In this document: positions 20,485 to 30,840 of the stretch, piece by piece
Layout: the number at the start of each line of letters is the position of its first letter
How positions within the stretch are numbered: position 1 is the stretch's first letter
Assembly (NCBI GenBank): GCA_948144175.1
Contig: CANXME010002303.1
Span: 62,001-126,000 of the forward strand
Length of the DNA stretch: 64,000 nucleotides
Source: Closterium sp. NIES-65
Lineage: Eukaryota > Streptophyta > Zygnematophyceae > Desmidiales > Closteriaceae
Reading direction: 5' to 3'
Notes under the pieces: generated by a model
The model's input: only the letters and a program-made list of their open reading frames with translations
Database searches by the model: none
What the model was told of the DNA's origin: nothing
Program-made: the position numbers and the translations under genes

Positions 20485-20930
20485 TTGACTGCCTTACTGA
20501 AACGCAGCCCCCTGCAATGGCGCCTTGCTCTGCAGGTGTCATCGTGCCAAATCCCTTGCCCTGCTCTGCTTGGATCAATTTACTTCTTGGACCAATTTCC
20601 ATTGCCGGTGCTCCTCATGCCTCACCTTCGGCTCTCTAAATCTGAGCCCGAGCTCCCCTGGATGGCCTCGCTATCACAAAAAATGGTTTCCTCACTGCTG
20701 CTCTATTATTTCTGAGCCATCATTACGGTACATTTTCCTCCGCCATCTCCAGCTCTGCCTGTCGCGCCCTTAGCCGTGCAATCTTGGCTTGGGCGTAAGC
20801 TAGGCCATCTGGTCCTTTTCGCTCCTTTTGGATAGTAAAATACTATTTCTCTACACGCACGCGCATCCCGTACTAAGCGCATGTCGGGGCTTCCGGGCAG
20901 TACCTCCGTAGGTGCTGTCAACAGGAGTTG

Positions 20931-21986
20931 TGTTGGCCTTGACCTCGTGGTCGGATGTGCGGGAGGTGCAGCCAACCTGTGGCACTAGGCAAGCTGGTCG
21001 ACAGGGCTGGTCGACTTGTGTGGGGGCTACTGCAAGGGCGCCGACTTTGGGAGGGCGCCGACTTTAGGTGGTCGACTTGGGAGGTCGACTTATGGAGGGC
21101 GTCAACTTGGTGACGCCGACTTGGGGAAGCCGACTTGAATGGCCGGCTGACGGATGTGCTGGTCGACTTGGAGCTGGTCGACCAGGAGTGTCGTCGACTC
21201 GGAGCTGGTCGACCAAGGGCGTGGTCAACCTGACGAGGTCGACTGGAGGTGGTCGTCGACTTGGGTGGTCGACGGGCACGTCTAGGAGGTGCTGGTCGAC
21301 GAGATGGTTGCCCGGTCGATCAGGTTACCTGGGCGACGGGTTTCTGCAAAGGCACGTGACAGTCGCCTAGGTGTTAGTGGCAAGGCCGACCTCGGTGTGG
21401 TATCCCAAGGTCGACGTGGCTGATCAGGAGCAGTCATCAGCACGAGGACGATTTGGTGTGTGAGCTGTGCACGTGACAAGACACAGCCCGCAAATCATAT
21501 GCGAGCACGTGCGAAGCGGGTGCGCTGCTGTCCTACGGGTACAAAGCTGTGCAGCCGACTTGTTGCAGCGTTGGCACGCTGTCGACTTGCCGTGTTGGCG
21601 GGCCGCGACTTTGCACTGCTGGAGCGCGGTCGACCAAGTCGTGCTAGAACACGGTCGACCGTGCTGCGCTGGCATTCATCCTGCTTGCATACTAGCTCTG
21701 ATGTAGTCAGTCTTGCCAACTTTGTTGCTATAATTCAGGACCATTGTTGTCAACTTTTCCTAGTGAAACTCTTGCCAATTCTCCCCGTGAACTAGCAAGT
21801 AGTAAGAACACAATGAAACGACTAAGGAACATAGAGATCACTCTAGCCCCATGCCGCTCCCATTGATTAAGTTATCTCTGCATAGTGCGGTGAGCGTGGA
21901 CGGCACACGACTTACCTTTCATTCTAGTCGACATAGTTGTCACTTACCTAAGTTGCTCGTAGGCCGGCAGCCGTGCCGTCACCATC
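20931..21986 (+). repeat. LTR and leader of B, GTCGAC-rich (internal limits unknown)
   Basis: No gene. The hexamer GTCGAC occurs about 16 times between 20997 and 21659, set in short imperfect repeats of the type GGTCGACTTGG. From about 21680 it aligns by eye with the leader of G (plus-strand 37020-37360, reverse complement). The LTR end and primer-binding site could not be placed. Confidence 0.6.
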
Positions 21987-24900
21987 GTGAGCGTAGGTGA
22001 CACAAAGGTGATGGACACCCTAGAAGCACAGGTGGAAGATGCGAGGAGACGCCATGAGGCCCAGGAGTACGGAGCTATCCCCTGGGCGGTCGTTGAGGCT
22101 GGCATCTGCATCGTGTGGGCGACAAAGCACCTTTCTTGGCCAGCTTCTCCTCGACTGGTGAACAACGACGGCGGCGTCGACGTGGGCGTCAACGCCGGTG
22201 ACCAAGTCAGTAGCACTGCGGGAGGCACGCCGTCGTCGAGGTAGAGAGGAGTAATCAACGCCGATGAAGTCGGCGGCATTCAGGCAAGAGGAATGCAGTC
22301 GTCAACAGTTGCAAGCTCCTCGCAGGGTGACTTCGGAGGACGTCGAAGTGGTTTGGCGCCAATGTCGGCGACCCACGTGACTGGGGGAGGAGTCGCACCG
22401 AGCTACGGCTACTTCAAGTTTACGCCAGACAGGATCTCGGTCAACCCCCTACTCGTTGGTCGACCTGGCATCCTCACCTGGAAGGAAGCCATCAAGCCTC
22501 AGCTGGAGATGGCCGGGCTGATCGGCTTCGCCAACGGCACCGTGGCAACGCCTTCGGAGAACTACCCTGACCTCCGAGTGGAATTCCGCGTTGTACAGCT
22601 GCTGACCTTCACGGTCATCTCGCGGTGTTGCTCACCGAGCGTGCGGATTGCCTTGAAGCCGTGCAGGGACTACTTGGACGCCGGCCACCAGGCGTGGCAC
22701 TTCATCGAGTCGACATACCAGGTAATTGACGATCTGTACATCGGCCAGCTCGAGGAGCAGATAACACAGCTGCGGATGGGCGACCAAGAGACCGCGACCG
22801 ACTACTGCAACCGAGCATGACGACTTTTTGCCACCATGATTATGTCCGGCGTGCAGTACTCGACGGCGTCGTACGTCACGCATGTCCTGAAGGGGCTCCC
22901 AAGCAGCTACAACCTGATGAACCGGTAGTCGGTGGTGCCGAGCACGCGGGTGACACTCAACGAGGACTCCCTGACCTCGTACATCCTGCGAGACGAGGCG
23001 ATGCAGGAGGCTTCGTGGTCCTTGGAGCTCCTGCCGTAGGCGAACTACGTTGCCCCGGCGAAGCAGGGAAGCCTACCGGGGCAGCGCGAGCAGTCTAGCA
23101 GCGGTGGAAGCAGTGGCGGGAGGCCGGCAAAAGACACCGACAAGAAGAAGTCGGCTAAGGAGAGCGGTCGTGGAGGAGGAGGTCGACGTCGGGAGTGCTG
23201 GGTGTGCGGCGACCCTGACCATCTCTCCTTCGAGTGCCCCGACCGCAGTGACTTGGACGACGACGACGCCAAGGGTGGCCGAGGGAGATCAGCCGGGCGT
23301 CGCCCTCTCGGAGAGAGCAAGCAGTGCAGGGAGAAGCAGTCGACCAAGTCATCGACCTCAATGAAGGACGCCCACTCCTCTGCAGAAGGCAAAGGGCGAG
23401 ACGACAAGGAGGCGTCGTGCTCGCTGGTCGGCGTCGTGGAGCCGACCATCTCGCTGGCACCGGAGGCCTGCAAGGACTTCCAAGCGATGGCGGCAGCTAT
23501 GAAGGCGAACCCGTCGGTGGTCCTGCCTGACAGCGGCTGCTCGCATCACTTGATGGGGACAAAGGAGGTCTTCCTTGACCTGCAGCCGAGCGGCGACGTC
23601 AAGCACGAGTGCGGCTTCAACGGGGCGCTGCAGGACGTCCAGGGCCGGGGCACGGTTGCCTTGCAAGGGGAGGCTGGGAAGCAGGTGCTGATTCCCGATG
23701 TGCTCTACGTCCCATGCGTGCACGCGAACCTGCTGTCAGACGGCCAGCTGAAGGAGAACGGTGTGAAGCTGCAAGAGGATGGCAACGAGATGCTGCTCGT
23801 CTCTGCCGCAGGGGACGTCCTTGGTCAAGCGTCCTACACTGGCCGAGTCCTCTTCACCGACCTGCTTCCTTGCTTGGTGAAGTCGACGTCACCCACGACG
23901 GAGGTGGTGGCCTTGTGGGCGATAGTCTCGGCTACAAAGTCAACGCCGGACAGGCTACATGCGAGGCTCACGCACGTCTGCATAGACACCATCCAGAGCT
24001 CGGTTAAGCATGAGGTCGCCATTGGGCTAGACCTCAAGCCGACGTCCGGCAGCGACTCACCTCGCGTCTCGTGCATCGGTGGGAAGATGGCCCGGCATAC
24101 CTTCCCCGACAAGAGCTCAGACGCCGAGGACGCCCTTGCCGTCGTGCACATCAACCTGTGCGGGCCGTTTCGCGTGGCTGCCAAGGATGGCAGACTATAC
24201 TTCTAGCTGCCGAAGGACCACAAGGCCCGCTATGTGTGGGTGCGGCCGGTCGACAAGAAGTCGGATGTGCTGCAGGAGTTCGGGCAGTGGCTGGCGGTGG
24301 CTGAGTGGCAGACGAAGAATTTGGTGCTCATGCTGCGCCCTGACTGGGGAGAGGAGTTCCTCGGGAAGGAGTTCACCGCTTTCGTGGATGGCAAGTGGAT
24401 CGTCCACAACCTCAGAACGGCATGGCGGAGCGGGAGATGAGGATGGTGTTGAAGTCGGTGCGGACGATGCTGCTGCACATGGGCGTGGAGCACCACTGGT
24501 GGCACCTTGCTCTGCGGCAGGCCTTCAGGGTCCAAAACTACCCGGAGAGGTCGACGCAACCACCGGGGAAGAAGCCCAACTTGTCGCTGGCACGAGTGTG
24601 GGGCTGCATGGTACAGTTTCTCGTCCCCGAGCAGTAGCGTGGTGGCAAGCTGAAGCCGAAGGCCAGGTGGGCCCTTCACCTCGGTGTGTTAGAGGCGAGC
24701 AAGGGTTGGGAGTTCCTTGACATCGCCGACAACCTGGTGGTCACCTCGTCGGACGTGGTGTTCTACGAGACTATGTCGCTGGAGGTGTGGAAGTCGGAGC
24801 ACAGGCCAGCGTCGGGACGGACGCATGTCAACCCACCGACGGACACCTCGACGGCGACGCTCCTCTTTGCTCGCCGAGGTCGGTGAGCTTGTTGCTGAGG

Positions 24901-25883
24901 ACACCGAGGACGTTCCCTCTTCCTCCACTTCCCCTGCCCCCCTGCCCCTCCCCTTGTTGCCAACCTATGTGGGCTGACTCCGGTGTCGGTCTCCGGCGAT
25001 GAGGGGAGAAGCGGGGCGTCGCCTGTGGAGCCGGCCAAAAGCATCACCGGTGGCCGACGTGACGCTGCGAAAGTCGGCATGGGAGCAAAGCTGACTCCGA
25101 CCAGGGAACAGGCGGAGAAGGTGCAGCCAAATTTGGTGAAGCCAGTGAAGAAGGAACCAGCTGGGCAACAGCCGACAGGGGAGCAGGCAGCAACGAAGCC
25201 GACCAAGGAGCAGTCGGCGACCTAGAAGTTGGCAGAGGAGCCGGTCACAAAGGAGAAGTCGGCAGGGACGCCGACTGTGGTGCAACAGGATGTTGATGGC
25301 AGTGACGCCGGTAGCGATGGAGGGGATGTCGAGGAGTCCACCGACAGCGACGTGTTTGAAGTCCAGCCTGGACCACGGCGTACAGGCCGAATTTGGAGGC
25401 CGCCCGATTTCTTCGTACCGGCCGCCTTCATCACGGTGTACGACGAGGTCAATGACGACCTACTGTATGACGATGCTGAGGAGGATGAAGAACTGCCGGA
25501 GCTCGACCCCGACATGCACGCCGACTCCGAGCACCACTAAGAACTCCACGATGACGATGAAGGAGGCGCTGGCGAGCTGCAAGGGCAAGGCGGTCAAGGC
25601 CGCCATGGAGGAGGAGATCTGTAGCCTCATCGGCATGGGAACCTGGGAGCTGGTCGAACGCCCACCTGGGGTGAACATTATGAAGAACCGGTGGGTGTTG
25701 ACGACGAAGTACCACATCGACGACACTGTCGAGCGCGAGAAGGCAAGACTGGTCGTAAAGGGCTTCACGCAGGTGTACGGCGCCTACTACAACGAGACGT
25801 ACGCGCTGGTGAGCAGCTATGTCACGCTGAGGATCTTCCTCAGCAACGTCGCCGTCCTCAACCTCAACCTGATGCAACTCGGG
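21987..25883 (+). pseudogene. Gag-Pol of copia B, multiply broken and 3' truncated
   Basis: The likely start is the ATG at 21987 (MSVGDTKVMDTLEAQ..., a helical N-terminus shared with G). The gag UBN2-like region (PDRISVNPL...WKEAI to DYCNRA) is followed by the knuckle CWVCGDPDHLSFEC (from 23196, CX2CX4HX4C), protease LPDSGCSHHLMG and integrase. Lesions: TAG 22242, TGA 22818, further stops near 22926 and 23038, TAG at 24204, a short deletion near 24410 that removes part of the YTPQQNG block and shifts frame, a stop at 24636, TAG about 25223, and a frame change near 25540. RT block 1 (KARLVVKGFTQ) is present; the catalytic YVDD region is lost at the junction with C. Confidence 0.85.
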
Positions 25884-26007
25884 TCAGAAACAAGAAGTGA
25901 TTGAGCTAGGAACATTGATGGTACAAGTGGGAAACCCTAGAGTATTGTACCACCTAAAGGCTAACCCAATGTAGCCTACACAGCAATAACATATATAATG
26001 TTGAACA
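25884..26007 (-). repeat. 3' LTR of C
   Basis: About 124 bases; the minus strand starts TGTTCAACATTATATATG after the polypurine tract CTATGGGGGTT. The left end (TTTCTGA on the minus strand) is not a clean CA, so it is approximate. It contains CTAGGGTTT. Confidence 0.72.
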
Positions 26008-26237
26008 AACCCCCATAGGCTAAGTGGGGTAGAGCAAGGAGTCACAAGACCAGTCAAGAAAGAAAACGCAAGCTGAAGGTGGATCACAAAGTCACCACAC
26101 ACACTGAGCACAAGCAAAGGGCGATAAGGCCAGTTCACATGCAGAGGCATACATGCAACACAAACATCACAGTGACCTCTACCTAGCCATGCAAGCATGC
26201 AGGTATAAATATATATAGATCACAGTACAGGCAAAGT
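26008..26237 (-). other. 3' untranslated tail and polypurine tract of C
   Basis: Non-coding, homologous to the tails of A, F and H (tatatat runs, then AACCCCCATAG on the plus strand next to the LTR). Confidence 0.65.
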
Positions 26238-29200
26238 CTACAACAAGTGAGGAAAAGTGGGCACAAGCCCTAACAAAGTGCAAAAATGCTGATGATCACC
26301 AGACTGAAGTGCCTTGGTGAATATGTCAACAGTGTTGGCTTGAGTGGCCACGTAACGCAGACGAAGCTGACCACGCTGCTGCAACTCTCGAGCCAGGAAG
26401 TAATGTAGAGCGATGTGCTTCGTTCTGTGCTTCGTTCTGTGCTCCAGTCTGTGCTCCTCACACAAGGCAATGGCTGCCTTGTTGTCGACGTACAACACTG
26501 GAGGAGAACGAGGCCGCTCTCTCAGGTCGGTCAGCAGGTAGGTGAGCCAGCATAACTCCTGTGCAGCCATGGCTGTGGCGTAGTTCTCAGCCTCACAACT
26601 GGAGCTGAGAACAAAAGACGAACGCATAGAACGCCACGAAACTGAGCCAGAGCAAAGACTGAAGGTGTAACCCTGTGACGACCGCTGAGTAGCCTGGTCG
26701 TCAACCCAAGAAGCGTCTGCGTGCCCAGTGAGAACAACTGAGCTCCTCCCTCCAAGCACGAGCCCCATGCCCGATGTACTGCACAAGTAGCGCAATACCC
26801 TCTTTGCCGCATCCCAGTGCACCTTTCACTGCCTACCAGGAGCCACGTAGTGGGCCAGAAGGCCAAGATTGTATGCTGGGTCAGGACGAGTGCAAGTCAT
26901 CAGGTACATGACGCAGCCAACTAGCTCTGGGTAAGGACCACTCGGCTCTACGGACTCATCCGAAGGCAGAGCTGAGAGCGAGTGACATGTAGCCAGAGGA
27001 GTGGCCTGTGCCGAGGACCAGGTGAAGCCGAAGCGCTGAAGAATCTGCTGCACCATGTGTGACTGAGTCAGTGTGATGGTGCGGCGTGCTCTGTCCCGGG
27101 TGATCTCCAAGCCAAGGTAGCTGTGCAGTTCACCCAGGTCTGTGCACGTGTGTCTCTTCTGCAGCTCCAACTTCACGTGGGCGAGAGCCTTAGTGTTAGC
27201 AGTGGCAAAGACCAAGTTGTCGACGTACACGAGGATGTTGAACGGCGGCAGCGAAGTTTCGGTGTGCAGAAACAGCGACGGGTCAGCAGTAGAAGGCGCG
27301 AACCCAAGAACCGCAAGATTAGTCCTCAGTGTGTCGTGCCACTCACGTGGCGCCTGGCGGAGACCGTTGACCGGCCGCCGGAGGCTCAACTGGGTACCAG
27401 GAGGAAACGACCCAGTGAAGCCAGAAGGGCGGCGCAGCCAGATCTCCTCGTACAGGCTGCCTCGCAAGAAAGCTGTGCTGAAGTCAAGAGACAAAACTCG
27501 TAGTCACGCTGAGCGGCAACGTGCAGTAGCACCCGAAGAGTGGTCATCTTTGGGGTGGGGGAGAAGGTCTGGAAGAAGTCTACTCCCTCTTGCTGACTGA
27601 AGCCTCGAGCAACGTAACGAGCCTTGAAGACAGGCGGAGAACCTGGCGGCCGCTTCACCCTGAAAATCCACATGCCACTGACGATGTTCGCCCCAGGAGG
27701 TGGAACCTCGTCGACGTAAGTGCCAGTGGACTTCCAGGATGCCATCTCTGCGTCCATGGCTGGCTGCCACTGAGAGGAGTACTCACCCGCGATCGCCTCA
27801 GCGTAAGAGCGCGGGGTCGGGATGTCTGGTGCATCCGGGTCTCCCTCAGGTGCAATCAGCATGGACACGAGATGAGGTACAGCAGCGACAAAGCACCCAA
27901 ACTCCTCCTGCCTGTCTTCAAGGACGTCCGTGCCTAGAGCACACTCACCCCCGACGGACGCAGGACAGACAGACTCAGACTCAGCAACAAGACTCGCGGC
28001 GTAGTCTAGACGACAGCGAGCAACAAAGTTGACAAGCTCAGCAACTAAGGCAGGCGCAGCAGCAGACTCGAAGGGAGGGTCAGTGACAGCAGTGGCCAGG
28101 AGACGCGTGACAGTAGGACTAGCAGCACGAAGGTTGTCGGACTCCGGGTCAGCAAGGGCAGGAAGAGAGGACGTAGGAGGAGAAGGCAGATGGGCACGCT
28201 GTGGAGCAGTGGAAAGACAAAGCGTCATCTGGTGAGTGCCTGGGACAGCAGGAGGACGCTGACGCGGGACACGACGACCAGTGCGAGCAGCACAAGCAGG
28301 CGATGGAGAACGAGACTCAGGCGACACAGGACGAGACTCAAGCTCACGACGCTCCGTAAGACCTCCTGTCGGACCAGTGTAGGGAGAAGGACCAGGGAGG
28401 GGCGAGGCAGGCTGTAACTGGAACTGCAACTGGACAGGCTAAGGACACTCTAAGGAGGGAGCAGGACAAGGAGGAGGAGGCGGACCAAGAAACAGCTGAA
28501 GGAGCGGAACGAAGTACGGCCGTGGCCGTGAAGCGCCCCCAGAACCAGCAGAGACAACACCAGAACCCCCAGCAGCAGCTCCAGCAGCGCCAACTCCAGT
28601 ACCCCCAGGAGTACCAGCTCCAGCCACACTGTCGGCTCCAGCAACTGCAGGACTAACCCCAGGGTCAGCAGCGACACCAACTCCAGTAGGCCCAGCGTCC
28701 TCAGCTCCACCGGCAGCTCCAGCAGCGTCAGCACCTGCAGCTCCAACTCCAGCACCAGCAGCACCCGCAGTAGCACCAGCTCCAGCAGCTCCAGCTTCAG
28801 CAGAACCCCCAGTCTCAGCAGCTCCAGTACCTCCAACCGCACCAGGGCCTCCAGCGAGCGGCACCCCAGTGCTAGGAGCGCCGCTTCGGAGGCTGCATCG
28901 GCGAGCGTACCACTCACGTAGTCGCTGTAGGGAGGGAGGTGCCGGCTGCGACACAGTGCCCGAAGCACCACCAGCTCCAACTCCGGTAGAACCCGCAGCT
29001 CCAGCAGCCCCACGCCGAAGGCTGTAACGCTGAGAGTACCACTCACGCAGCTGCTGTGAAGAGGGAGCGTCACCAGGCGCAAGACAGTCAGTCTCAGCTC
29101 CCGCAGGCTCAGCACCCCAAGGCTCAGCACCCCAAGTCTCAGCACCCCCAGGCTCAGCACCCCCAGTCTCAGTACCCCCAGGTTTAGCACCCCCAGGCTC

Positions 29201-29807
29201 AGCACCCTTAGTCTCAGCATCCCCAGGCTCAGCACCCCCAGGCTCAGCACCCCCAAGCTCAGCACCCAAAGTCTCAGCACCCCCAGGCTCAGCACCCCTA
29301 GACGCTGTACCCCTCGCAGGACTAGAGTTGACAGCTACCTCGATAGGCTCAACCGGGTCTACTTGGGAAACACCTGAGGGGGCAGGACCCGGGGGAGGGA
29401 GGGGGTCTACCGAAGTAGCACTTGGCGTGAGGAAGAGCGGCGGGGGGGGAAGCGGCGCAGTGCGGTAGGGGAACAGACGTTAGAAGGGTACCGACTCGTC
29501 AAAAGTGACGTCCTAAGAGGGGAAGACACGGCGCGAGGTGGGGTGGTAAAACTACCAGCCAGGCGCGTCAGGGACAAAGCCAAGAAAGTCGCAGGGAACG
29601 GCACGGGAGGAGAGCTTGTCCGCGGACGTATCGCGGACAAAGGCTCGACATCCCCAGACTCGGAACACCGACGCATCGCCAACCTTCCCCGTCCAACGCA
29701 GTGTGGGCGAGGTCTCCGGAGCAAAGACACGGGGCCTGAGGTTGAGCTGATGCGCAGCGTAGTGAACTGCAAACGGCCACAAAAAATGGGGTGCAGCCGC
29801 TTGGATC
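26238..29807 (-). pseudogene. Pol of copia C (integrase C-terminus to RNase H), broken
   Basis: The minus-strand reading begins inside the integrase (WPFAVHYAAHQLNL) and continues through GW.FYHPTSRRV, a GGAEPGGAE-type repeat region (about 28900-29300), two copies of the LREWY motif, RT and RNase H. Lesions: stops at 29552, 29513 (CAG to TAG), about 29487 and 28439, a frameshift near 27490 after QRDYE, and a stop at 26823-26825. The RT catalytic box is YVDN (codon at 27216-27218), so its second Asp is Asn. In RNase H the block HRTK is duplicated by a 12-base insertion (about 26427). No function can remain. Confidence 0.88.
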
Positions 29808-30030
29808 TGTCAAACTATGTTTTGCATAGTTTATATAACTGTTTGTAATTAGTGTTAGAGTAGTTATATATTTGCTTATATGGTGGTGCACCTTGGCTAG
29901 TTTGCTATATGTACCTTGTGTGCTATAGTGAACCCAACCATTCTCTCTCTCGCTTGGCACAAACTCTCTCGACATACATTGGCCTAGGCTACTAAGCCTA
30001 GGCCTTAAACTTTACGCTAGTAACTTGACA
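29808..30030 (+). repeat. 5' LTR of D
   Basis: 223 bases, AT-rich, bounded by TG and CA, and next to a primer-binding site. It includes a CTAGGCT / AGCCTAGG inverted pair near its 3' end. Confidence 0.75.
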
Positions 30031-30041
30031 TGGTATAGAGC
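30031..30041 (+). other. Primer-binding site of D
   Basis: TGGTATAGAGC directly after the LTR, the same one-base-shorter form as in F, I and L. Confidence 0.8.
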
Positions 30042-30053
30042 CGTTACGTTCCT

Positions 30054-30497
30054 ATGGACCCACCAGCTGACACACTCGTTATGGCGCCCGTGAGGTCCTT
30101 AGTTGCGAACTTAGTGACGGGAGCCACGGCGAGTACTTTCGCGGCCGTCCCGTCGCATCGTGGCGCTCATCACGATGGCCCTGGCAAACGCTATGGCGAA
30201 CGCCAGCGGACCCGCCAGCAACCCGCGGTGAAATCGCCGGCGAAATCGCCAGCGAAATCGCCACGCGTTCGCCCACCCGCCTGCGACCCCGCCGTCGTAT
30301 CCGCCGACGGACCCGCCATCGGACCCGCCAACGAGCGCGCTAGCAAGCCCGCTGACGAACCCACCAAAGAACCTGCCAGCCCACAAGCCAGCAGCCCCGC
30401 GGCCCCGCCAGTAGGTGAACCGCCGGACCTACGAGCCCGCCACCAAGCAAGTCGACGGACCCACCGTCAGACCCCTCAGCACCAGCACCGACACTAG
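30054..30497 (+). other. Open frame after the D primer site, nature unclear
   Basis: 147 codons from ATG at 30054. It contains three AKSP-type repeats and a stretch rich in Pro, Ala, Glu and Lys. It could be the start of a D gag or merely leader sequence. No gag fold or knuckle can be recognised. Confidence 0.25.
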
Positions 30498-30840
30498 GCA
30501 TCCGCACCAGCGCCAGCCGCGAGCAGCTACACGGCCAGCAGAGGCCTCACCAGCAGCTACACCGCCGCAGAGACCCCGCTAGCAGCTTCACCGCTAGCAG
30601 AGAGACCCTGCCAGCAGCTACACCGCCAGCAGAGAGACCCCGCCAGCAGCTCCACCGCCAGCAGAGAGATCCCGCCAGCAGCTCCACCGCCAGCAAAGGG
30701 ACCCCGCCAACAGCTCCACCGCCAGAAGAGACCCCGCCAGCAGCTACACCGCCAGCAGAGACCCCGCCAGCAGCTTCACCGCCAGCAGAGAGACCCCGCC
30801 AGCTGCTACACCGCCAGCAGAAACCCCGCCAACAGCTACA
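30498..30840 (+). repeat. Tandem repeat field of D, ~30-32 base unit
   Basis: About ten imperfect copies of a unit like GCCAGCAGAGAGACCCCGCC followed by AGCAGCTCCACC. No gene. The array ends exactly where integrase-linker sequence of E begins. Confidence 0.75.

Larger units (their letters stand above)
18895..20930. other. Unclassified stretch between L and B
   Basis: AT-richer and free of the repeat fields seen elsewhere. It joins directly to 12062 once L is removed. Apart from the two weak features listed next, I see no LTR, domain motif or RNA gene here. Confidence 0.4.
20931..25883 (+). mobile_element. Copia element B (second family), 3' truncated
   Basis: From an LTR-like start TGTTGGCC at 20931 through a GTCGAC-rich LTR/leader, a gag-pol pseudogene with a classical CCHC knuckle, to RT block 2, where it is cut by the LTR end of C. 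It is sister to G at 34599-45737 (minus), which shares leader, gag, protease and integrase sequence. No 3' LTR is in the window. Confidence 0.85.
25884..29807 (-). mobile_element. Copia element C, 3' two-thirds
   Basis: Minus strand. The 3' LTR adjoins B at 25884; coding sequence runs rightwards from RNase H to integrase and is cut inside the integrase at 29807 by the LTR of D. The element belongs to the same superfamily as A, with its own LTR version (TGTTCAAC start). 5' LTR, gag and protease are not in the window next to it. Confidence 0.88.
29808..30840 (+). mobile_element. LTR element D, left end only
   Basis: A 223-base LTR (TGTCAAAC...TTGACA) followed by a primer-binding site, a short open frame and a repeat field, then an abrupt switch to element E at 30841. 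It interrupts the integrase of C. No pol sequence or second LTR is present. The LTR is unrelated in sequence to the ~125-base LTRs except for TGTCAAAC. Confidence 0.72.
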
